From the NCBI GenBank assembly GCA_035687745.1, contig DASRVA010000136.1:1-10314 (forward strand): a stretch of DNA of 10,314 nt. The letters are read 5' to 3'. The stretch comes from DASRVA01 sp035687745 (lineage in GTDB: Bacteria > Gemmatimonadota > Gemmatimonadetes > JACCXV01 > JAHWKZ01). This document shows, in pieces, positions 5,685-10,314 of this stretch. A program made the translations under genes and the position numbers. Position 1 is the stretch's first letter. Every line of letters begins with the position of its first letter. The notes under the pieces were generated by a model, which searched no databases, had not been told where the DNA came from, and saw nothing but the letters and a program-made list of their open reading frames with translations.

Positions 5685-7966
5685 CCGAGCGCCTGCTGGC
5701 CGCTCTCAACCCCGCGCAGCGGGAGGCCGTGAGGCACGGCCCCGGGCCGCTCCTGGTCCTGGCCGGGGCGGGGAGCGGAAAGACCCGCGTCCTCACCCAT
5801 CGGTTGGCGTACATGATCGAAGAGCACGGGGTCGACCCGGCGCGCATCCTGGCCGTCACGTTCACCAACAAGGCGGCGGGCGAGATGCGCGAGCGGATCG
5901 TCCGCCTTCTGGCGGATCGCCCGGGCGGCATCGAGGGGCTCTGGATCGGCACTTTCCACTCGGTCAGCGCGCGGATCCTGCGCCGGATCGCCGACCGCTT
6001 CGGTTATCCCCGCTCGTTCACGATCTACGACGGCGACGACTCGCTCCAGATTCTGAAGACGGTGATGGACGAGATGGGATGGTCGGTCGGCTCGATGGAC
6101 GCCTACGGCCTGAGGCGCCGGATCTCCGACGCCAAGAGCCAGCTCCTCTCCCCGGACGAATATGCGGCAGCCCACCACGGCCACGTCGAGGACGCGGTCG
6201 CCGAGGCGTATCGCCGCTATCAGCGCGTGCTGCGTCAGAACAAGGCCTTGGACTTCGACGACCTGCTCATGCAGACGGTCGTCGCGTTGCGCGAGGACGA
6301 GCGGCTCCTCGAATCGTTCCGCCGGCGATTCCGGCACGTCCTCGTGGACGAGTACCAGGACACCAACCACGCCCAGTACCAGTTCGTGAAGCTGCTGACG
6401 GCGGAGCATCGCTCGATCACCGTGGTCGGGGACGATGACCAGTCGATCTACGGATGGCGGGGCGCTGATATCGGGAACATCCTGTCGTTCGAGGACGACT
6501 TCCCGGAAGCGGTCGCGATCCGCCTGGAGCAGAACTATCGCTCCACGCGGACGATCCTCGAGGCGGCGCACGCGATCGTCGAGAAGAACCGTCATCGGAA
6601 GCCCAAGAAGCTGTGGACGGAGCGCCAGGGCGGCGATCTGCTCAAGGTCTACGGCGCCGCCGACGCGGACTCCGAGGCGACGTGGGTCGCGCGCACGATC
6701 GGCCGGCTGCAGTCCGAGGGATACGCCCCCAGCGACGTGGCCGTCCTCTACCGCACCAACGCCCAGTCGCGGCTTCTCGAGGAGGGTCTGAGGCGCCGCG
6801 GGCTCCCCTACGTGATCGTCGGCGGGACCCGGTTCTACGAGCGCCAGGAGGTCAAGGACGCGATCGCGTACCTGCGCGTACTCGTCAACTCGTCCGACGA
6901 CTGGTCGATGGGCCGCGTGCTCGGGGTCCCCAAGCGCGGGATCGGACCGGTCACCCTGCAGACACTCGAGGCGGTGGCCGACCAGCGCGGCGTCTCCCTG
7001 GCCGCCGCGCTCCTCGATCCGGCGGTCCGCCTCCAGGTCAACGCCCCGACGGCGGCCGGGCTCCAGGAAGTGGCCGAGCTTCTGGCCGAATTCGCGCCGC
7101 GCGCCGTCGACGAGCCGTCGGCGGGATGGGTCGCCGAGTACTTCGAGAAGGCGGGGCTCTTCGCGCACTACCGGGCGCTCAAGGACCCGCGCCGGGAGGA
7201 CCGGCTCGAGAACCTCCACGAGCTGGTGGCGGGTGTACAGAGCTTCAGCCTCGAGCGCGGCACGGGCGAGGGCGACCTGGCCGCCTTCCTCGAGGAGGTG
7301 AGCCTGCTCACCGACATCGACCAGGCGGACCTCAAGGGCGGCGTCGTGACGCTCATGACCCTCCACAACGCCAAGGGCCTCGAGTTCCCGGTCGTGTTCC
7401 TGGCGGGCTGCGAGGACGGCCTCTTCCCGCTGGCCCGCGCGCTGGACTCGCCCCGCGAGTTCGAGGAGGAGCGACGCCTCTTCTACGTCGGGCTCACCCG
7501 CGCGCGGGACCGGGTCTACCTTTCGTACGCCCACGAGCGGTACCGCTGGGGACAGTCGACGGCCGGCGGGCCGTCCCCGTTCCTGGGGGAGCTCCCGGGC
7601 GAGCTCGTGGATTGGGAGGAGGAGCCGCTGTCGAGCTGGGGGACGTGGGGCGGACGGGGGCGCTCGCGCGACCGGGCCGGGGCGTCGGACGGCAACGGCG
7701 TCTCGCGGGGCCGGGCGGGAGGCGCGTCGGCGTGGGACACGATCGCGGTCGACGACCCTCCGGGCGGCACCGTCGAGCCCGAGGAGATCTCGGACCTGGT
7801 CCCCGATTACCGGCCCGGCGAGCGCGTTCACCATCGGGAGTTCGGCGGCGGGCGGATCGTGTCCGTGAGCGGCGGGGGACGCGATCTCAAGGTGACGGTG
7901 CGGTTCGACCGGGCGGGGGAAAAGCGGCTCGTGGCGCGCTTCGCGAAACTGGAGAAGGAGTGGTGA
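5681..7966 (+). CDS. pcrA: ATP-dependent DNA helicase, PcrA/UvrD family
   Basis: A 761-residue superfamily 1A 3'-5' helicase, the usual length for PcrA. Motifs in order: Q motif (Q13), Walker A 'AGAGSGKT' (28-35, K34), Ia 'TFTNKAAGEMRERI', 'GTFHS', Walker B 'VDEYQDT' (D223, E224), III 'VVGDDDQSIYGWRGAD', IV 'LEQNYRST', V 'TLMTLHNAKGLEFPVVFLAG' and VI 'EERRLFYVGLTRARDRVYL'. After a flexible glycine/arginine-rich linker the tail 'PGERVHHREFGGGRIVSV...KVTVRFDRAGEKRL' is the C-terminal Tudor-like domain which, in PcrA/UvrD, contacts RNA polymerase. Expected roles are nucleotide excision repair, removal of recombinase filaments and resolution of replication-transcription conflicts. ATG 5681 is chosen because it begins the family N-terminus, follows GGAGGAGG, and overlaps the kinase stop by four bases; the frame is open further upstream but that is kinase shadow. 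Confidence 0.96.
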   Translation: MTERLLAALNPAQREAVRHGPGPLLVLAGAGSGKTRVLTHRLAYMIEEHGVDPARILAVTFTNKAAGEMRERIVRLLADRPGGIEGLWIGTFHSVSARILRRIADRFGYPRSFTIYDGDDSLQILKTVMDEMGWSVGSMDAYGLRRRISDAKSQLLSPDEYAAAHHGHVEDAVAEAYRRYQRVLRQNKALDFDDLLMQTVVALREDERLLESFRRRFRHVLVDEYQDTNHAQYQFVKLLTAEHRSITVVGDDDQSIYGWRGADIGNILSFEDDFPEAVAIRLEQNYRSTRTILEAAHAIVEKNRHRKPKKLWTERQGGDLLKVYGAADADSEATWVARTIGRLQSEGYAPSDVAVLYRTNAQSRLLEEGLRRRGLPYVIVGGTRFYERQEVKDAIAYLRVLVNSSDDWSMGRVLGVPKRGIGPVTLQTLEAVADQRGVSLAAALLDPAVRLQVNAPTAAGLQEVAELLAEFAPRAVDEPSAGWVAEYFEKAGLFAHYRALKDPRREDRLENLHELVAGVQSFSLERGTGEGDLAAFLEEVSLLTDIDQADLKGGVVTLMTLHNAKGLEFPVVFLAGCEDGLFPLARALDSPREFEEERRLFYVGLTRARDRVYLSYAHERYRWGQSTAGGPSPFLGELPGELVDWEEEPLSSWGTWGGRGRSRDRAGASDGNGVSRGRAGGASAWDTIAVDDPPGGTVEPEEISDLVPDYRPGERVHHREFGGGRIVSVSGGGRDLKVTVRFDRAGEKRLVARFAKLEKEW

Positions 7967-8160
7967 TGGAAACGCATCGACAGATCCGGGTCCTTTCTCT
8001 CGGGGAACCCGAGGATCACTCGTACGTCGACAGCCTCGGTCCGGCGGAGAGGATAAGGATGGTATGGCAGCTCACGCTTCAGGCCTGGGCCTATCAGGGA
8101 TTGCGGGATGAACCGAGACTTCAGCGAGATGTTGTCCGCGTTATCCGACGCGGGCGCTGA
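7966..8160 (+). CDS. Small protein of the nucleotidyltransferase cassette (putative partner/antitoxin)
   Basis: A 64-residue ORF starting at ATG 7966, which overlaps the pcrA stop by one base (TGATG). A good Shine-Dalgarno (GGAGAAGGAG, 7951-7960) ends five bases upstream. The N-terminal half is 'RQIRVLSLGEPEDHSYVDSL'; the C-terminal half 'GPAERIRMVWQLTLQAWAYQ' leads to 'RLQRDVVRVIRRGR'. From memory, small proteins with a '(Y)..SL.P.ER...VW.LT..AW' core and a basic Arg-rich end recur directly before NTases like the next gene, in diverse bacteria. That supports a real gene, but no function is established that I know of. It may be a partner, regulator or antitoxin-like protein. It runs 53 bases into the nucleotidyltransferase gene in another frame. 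The basic C-terminus could bind nucleic acid or the enzyme; this is inference. Confidence 0.78.
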   Translation: METHRQIRVLSLGEPEDHSYVDSLGPAERIRMVWQLTLQAWAYQGLRDEPRLQRDVVRVIRRGR

Positions 8161-8551
8161 ATACATCCTCGTCGGCGCCCACGCCATGGCGGCTCACGGG
8201 CTGCCGCGGGCGACGGGGGACATGGACCTGTGGGTGCGACCTTCGTCCCGGAACGCCGAACGGGTCTGGCACGCGCTTGCCGAATTCGGGGCGCCGCTCG
8301 ATCAATTGTCGCAAAAGGATCTCACCGAGCCGGAAATGGTATTCCAGATCGGGGTCGTTCCCAACCGCATCGACCTCCTGACCTCGGTCACGGGAGTCGA
8401 CTTCGAGGACGCCTGGACGCGCCGGGAGGTGGTCGAGCTCGACGGGGTCCGGGTGGGGGTGCTCGCCCGGGAGGATCTGATCCGGAACAAGAAGGCGGTT
8501 GGTCGTTTGCGTGACCTCGCGGATATCGAGGACCTGGAAGGGCATGGATGA
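8108..8551 (+). CDS. Small nucleotidyltransferase (Pol-beta-like fold), possible toxin or modifier
   Basis: A 147-residue minimal nucleotidyltransferase. 'YILVGAHAMAAHGLPRATGDMDLWV' (split here at residue 31) contains the substrate-binding turn G23-A24-H25 and the metal-binding pair D38-x-D40. The third carboxylate is probably D89 in 'NRIDLLTSV'. The C-terminal 'REDLIRNKKAVGRLRDLADIEDLE' is the typical helical end of this family of stand-alone NTases. All predicted metal ligands are present, so the enzyme looks active; substrate (tRNA, protein or small molecule) is unknown. Relatives include toxin NTases and antibiotic nucleotidyltransferases, but this pair has no resistance signature. The ATG at 8108 matches the usual 'MNRDF..ML..L' opening and has AGGGA seven bases upstream; ATG 8129 is a weaker alternative. 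It overlaps the small upstream gene by 53 bases, implying coupled translation. Base composition here looks less GC-rich than the neighbouring housekeeping genes, hinting at acquisition. Confidence 0.88.
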   Translation: MNRDFSEMLSALSDAGAEYILVGAHAMAAHGLPRATGDMDLWVRPSSRNAERVWHALAEFGAPLDQLSQKDLTEPEMVFQIGVVPNRIDLLTSVTGVDFEDAWTRREVVELDGVRVGVLAREDLIRNKKAVGRLRDLADIEDLEGHG

Positions 8552-8600
8552 GCGCGGCGATCGGCAACCCCGTCCCGCAAACCGCCACCGCCGGCTCCAC

Positions 8601-8618
8601 CGGCCGTTGCCCCGGCCG
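8601..8618 (+). terminator. GC hairpin downstream of the nucleotidyltransferase (terminator-like)
   Basis: CGGCCG (8601-8606) and CGGCCG (8613-8618) can pair as a six-base all-GC stem around TTGCCC. An alternative five-pair stem, GCCGG (8590-8594) with CCGGC (8600-8604), overlaps it and would be mutually exclusive. No T run follows. It sits between the end of the seven-gene run and the promoter of the next gene, where a transcription end would be expected. Confidence 0.35.
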
Positions 8619-8626
8619 CACAGCGC

Positions 8627-8655
8627 TTGAAAGGGCCTGGAGATTGCGTCATACT
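8627..8655 (+). promoter_or_regulatory. Sigma70-like promoter for the secreted carboxypeptidase-regulatory-like protein
   Basis: TTGAAA (8627-8632) matches five of six bases of the -35 consensus. CATACT (8650-8655) matches four of six of the -10, including the conserved A2 and T6. The spacer is exactly 17 bases. This stands out in such GC-rich DNA and lies in the non-coding gap 8552-8703. Transcription would begin near 8662, leaving a leader of about 40 bases before ATG 8704. It supports starting the gene at 8704 rather than at ATG 8548. Confidence 0.55.
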
Positions 8656-8703
8656 CAGGGTGTCGACGCGAACCCATCCAACCCGCCAGCGGGACCTTCG
8701 GGG

Positions 8704-9462
8704 ATGCCTCTGAAAGCGATTCGCACACTTTTGATCACATGCGTGATCGCTGTAGGCGTGCCCGGGATCGCCGCGGCCCAGACCGGGTCGACCCATTCTT
8801 CGAGGCAGCCCTTCGAGACCGGCCGGGTGGTGGGCGCGGTCTACGACAGCGAGTCCCGTGCGCCCCTGGTCGGGGGCATGGTCCTGATCGAGGGGACCAA
8901 CCTCGGAAACGTCACGGCAGACGACGGCTCCTACTTCGTCGACCACGTCCCCGCGGGCAGCTACACGATCAGCGCCGAGTACCTCGGCTACGGGACGATC
9001 CGCCGCACCCTGGACGTGTCGCCCGGTCAGACGGTCAACCTCGACTTCGCGCTTCCGAGCGAGCTGGTTCTGGCGAACGCGATCACCGCGGTCATCGAGA
9101 AGGAGCCGATCCCGGTGGCCGAGCCGGTCAAGGAGTATTCGGTGACGTCGGAGGTCCAGGTCAACGTTCCGGACGCGCTCCCCGAGGAGTCGTGCCGGGC
9201 CATGGTCACGGTCCACGGCTCCTACATCGTGAACGGCCAGTGGCAGCTCGCGGCGTCGGTCGGACGCCTCGTCTGCGGCAACCAGGAGATCGTCTGCCAG
9301 CCGATCGTGGTGTACAAGGACCCCGCGCTGAACCAGGCCCAGATCCGTAACGGAACCCAGCCTGCTCCGGGGCCGGCGGAGCCGGTGCCTCCGGGCGATT
9401 CCGGGACCGACGTCGCGCCGGAGGAGCCGGAGCCCAGCCCCGAGACCGCCGCCCTGCGCTAG
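8704..9462 (+). CDS. Secreted protein with one carboxypeptidase regulatory-like domain
   Basis: A 252-residue exported protein. Residues 1-25 (MPLKAIRTLLITCVIAVGVP, then GIAAA) are a signal peptide with likely cleavage before Q26. Residues about 40-118 form a carboxypeptidase regulatory-like beta-sandwich: 'GRVVGAVYDSESRAPLVGGM', 'IEGTNLGNVTADDGSYF', 'VPAGSYTISAEYLGYGTIRR'. In TonB-dependent receptors this domain precedes plug and barrel, but here neither exists. Instead a ~100-residue region follows with C164, C191 and C198 that I do not recognise, then a Pro/Glu-rich tail (about 219-252) that is probably disordered. It could be a periplasmic or surface accessory protein; function unknown. 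ATG 8704 is chosen because it begins the signal peptide and lies after a plausible promoter; the open frame from ATG 8548 adds 52 residues with no membrane-targeting logic. The Shine-Dalgarno is weak (GGGA about nine bases upstream). Confidence 0.8.
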   Translation: MPLKAIRTLLITCVIAVGVPGIAAAQTGSTHSSRQPFETGRVVGAVYDSESRAPLVGGMVLIEGTNLGNVTADDGSYFVDHVPAGSYTISAEYLGYGTIRRTLDVSPGQTVNLDFALPSELVLANAITAVIEKEPIPVAEPVKEYSVTSEVQVNVPDALPEESCRAMVTVHGSYIVNGQWQLAASVGRLVCGNQEIVCQPIVVYKDPALNQAQIRNGTQPAPGPAEPVPPGDSGTDVAPEEPEPSPETAALR

Positions 9463-9479
9463 CCGCGCGCGCGCCCGGT

Positions 9480-9497
9480 CCGCGCCAACCGGCGCGG
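9480..9497 (+). terminator. Perfect GC hairpin between the secreted-protein gene and gatC
   Basis: CCGCGCC (9480-9486) and GGCGCGG (9491-9497) are exact inverted copies around the tetraloop AACC, 17 bases after the stop. A strong seven-pair stem with a short loop is terminator-like, though the following GTCTCATCCC has no T run. It most plausibly marks the transcript end of the upstream gene. Confidence 0.5.
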
Positions 9498-9528
9498 GTC
9501 TCATCCCGTCCCTATCTTCTCCCGTCCC

Positions 9529-9804
9529 ATGTCGATCGGTGCCGACGACGTCCGCCACATCGCGCGCCTGGCGCGGCTCGATCTCTCGGAGGACGAGGTC
9601 GAGCGGTTCCGCCGGGAGCTGTCGGCGATCCTGGAGTACGTGGCCCGCCTGGAGGAGCTGGAGCCGGGGCGGGCCGCCCTCCCCGAGCCCCCGGACCAGC
9701 CGCTCCGGGAGGACCGGGTCGTCGGCTGGCCCGATCCGGCCTGGTTCCTGAAGCAGGCCCCGTCCAGGGACGGCTTCTTCCTCGTGCCGCGCGTGGTGGA
9801 GTGA
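9529..9804 (+). CDS. gatC: Asp/Glu-tRNA(Asn/Gln) amidotransferase subunit C
   Basis: A 91-residue GatC. It shows the usual 'DVRHIARLARLDLSEDEVERF' start (given here to 21 positions as DVRHIARLARL plus DLSEDEVERF), 'ELSAILEYVARLEEL', and the extended C-terminal part 'LREDRVVGWPD...FLKQAPSRDGFFLVPRVVE' that wraps around GatA. GatC stabilises the GatCAB complex, which amidates misacylated Glu-tRNA-Gln and/or Asp-tRNA-Asn in the cytoplasm. Length is normal. ATG 9529 fits the family start, but the bases before it (TCTTCTCCCGTCCC) are pyrimidine-rich with no Shine-Dalgarno, so initiation may be leaderless or otherwise non-standard. It overlaps gatA by four bases (GTGA). Confidence 0.96.
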   Translation: MSIGADDVRHIARLARLDLSEDEVERFRRELSAILEYVARLEELEPGRAALPEPPDQPLREDRVVGWPDPAWFLKQAPSRDGFFLVPRVVE

Positions 9805-10314
9805 CCCCCGGCGGAGAGAGCCCCACCGCCGCTGCGATCGCGCACCGGGTGGCGACCGGCGATACGACGGCGCGCCGGTCAGTCGAAGAGGCGCTCGAGC
9901 GGGCCGGCGCCGACCCCTTGAACGCCTTTCTGTCGCTCCGCGGCGAGGCGGCGCTCGAGGATGCCGACCGCGTGGACCGCCGGGTGGCGGCCGGGGAGCG
10001 GCTGCCCCTGGCCGGCGTGCCGGTCGCGGTCAAGGACAACATCGCGGTCGCGGGCGGTGTGACGACCTGCGGGTCCCGCCTCCTCGAGCCCTACATCTCG
10101 CCCTTCGACGCCACCGCCGTCGCCCGGCTCCGTGACGCCGGTGCCGTCGTGGTCGGCAAAACCAACCTGGACGAGTTCGCGATGGGCTCCTCGACCGAGA
10201 ACTCGGCGTACGGCCCGACGCTGAATCCCTGGGACCGGACCCGCGTGCCCGGCGGCTCGTCGGGCGGCTCGGCCGCCGCTGTCGCGGCGGGCAGCGCGCC
10301 GTGGGCGATCGGCA
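9801..10314 (+). CDS. gatA: Asp/Glu-tRNA(Asn/Gln) amidotransferase subunit A, N-terminal part (runs off window)
   Basis: 171 codons of GatA, the glutaminase/amidase subunit that releases ammonia from glutamine for tRNA-bound Glu or Asp amidation. It starts at GTG 9801, overlapping the gatC stop by four bases. The amidase signature is clear: 'LPLAGVPVAVKDNIAV' with catalytic K78, 'LRDAGAVVVGKTNLDEFAMG', 'STENSAYGPTLNPWD' and 'VPGGSSGGSAAAVAAG' with the cis-serine S153 of the Ser-cisSer-Lys triad. The nucleophilic serine is expected about 24 residues later, beyond the window. The C-terminal two thirds are missing only because the window ends. Identity is secure from the gatC-gatA order and the motifs. 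Confidence 0.95.
   Translation, partial: MTPGGESPTAAAIAHRVATGDTTARRSVEEALERAGADPLNAFLSLRGEAALEDADRVDRRVAAGERLPLAGVPVAVKDNIAVAGGVTTCGSRLLEPYISPFDATAVARLRDAGAVVVGKTNLDEFAMGSSTENSAYGPTLNPWDRTRVPGGSSGGSAAAVAAGSAPWAIG

Noticed and set aside
5621..7834. A 737-codon open frame on the minus strand opposite the helicase gene
   Set aside because: It is the mirror of pcrA codon bias in GC-rich DNA. Its Arg/Asp/Leu-rich sequence shows no domain, while the plus strand has every helicase motif. The same reasoning removes the other long minus-strand frames (3007-4272, 4377-5588, 8302-9558).
8548..8703. Start of the secreted protein at ATG 8548, overlapping the NTase stop
   Set aside because: It would bury the signal peptide 52 residues into the protein and place the promoter inside the coding region; ATG 8704 gives a clean signal peptide.
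9513..9518. TATCTT before gatC as a -10 or a Bacteroidetes-type TAnnTT element
   Set aside because: Only a partial match with no recognisable -35 or -33 partner; kept as a thought for leaderless transcription but not called.
1..10314. CRISPR arrays, tRNA or rRNA genes, insertion sequences, attachment sites, replication origin
   Set aside because: I looked for regular direct repeats, cloverleaf stretches, transposase motifs and terminal inverted repeats and saw none; the non-coding gaps are too short or hold only the hairpins and promoter listed.

Overview
This is a GC-rich bacterial window in which nearly every base is coding and every supported gene lies on the + strand. The gene content points to a Gram-negative-type envelope: a SPOR domain, a probable lipoprotein, GDP-deoxyhexose synthesis and a secreted carboxypeptidase-regulatory-like domain. 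The alternative GlmU-like protein, the histidine kinase of the 'AHQLGTP' type and the GatCAB route are common in high-GC FCB-related lineages such as Gemmatimonadota or Candidatus Eisenbacteria. That placement is an inference from gene style and is not demonstrated by the sequence.

Layout. (1) 1-1491: the C-terminal end of a SPOR-domain protein, followed with no gap by an alternative GlmU-like sugar-nucleotide/acyltransferase protein. (2) An 85-base gap with a GC-rich hairpin. (3) 1577-8551: seven genes packed with tiny gaps or overlaps, apparently one operon: rmd (GDP-6-deoxymannose reductase), a short lipoprotein candidate, serS, an orphan membrane histidine kinase, a PcrA/UvrD helicase, a 64-residue protein, and a small nucleotidyltransferase. 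(4) 8552-8703: a non-coding gap with a GC hairpin and a good sigma70-like promoter. (5) 8704-9462: a secreted protein with one carboxypeptidase-regulatory-like domain and an unrecognised three-cysteine C-terminal region. (6) 9463-9528: a gap with a perfect hairpin. (7) 9529-10314: gatC and the first 171 codons of gatA, overlapping by 4 bases and running off the window.

How the parts relate. serS and gatCA serve tRNA charging. PcrA serves DNA repair and replication-transcription conflicts. rmd, the GlmU-like protein and the SPOR protein belong to envelope and glycan work. The least explained part is the small-protein/nucleotidyltransferase pair at 7966-8551. It is translationally docked to the end of the helicase gene, its two frames overlap by 53 bases, and the nucleotidyltransferase retains its predicted catalytic carboxylates. 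It resembles a recurrent but poorly characterised two-gene cassette and is the best candidate here for an undescribed system. A second oddity is the histidine kinase: it follows a perfect AAGGAGG but has no ATG, GTG or TTG start where one is needed.
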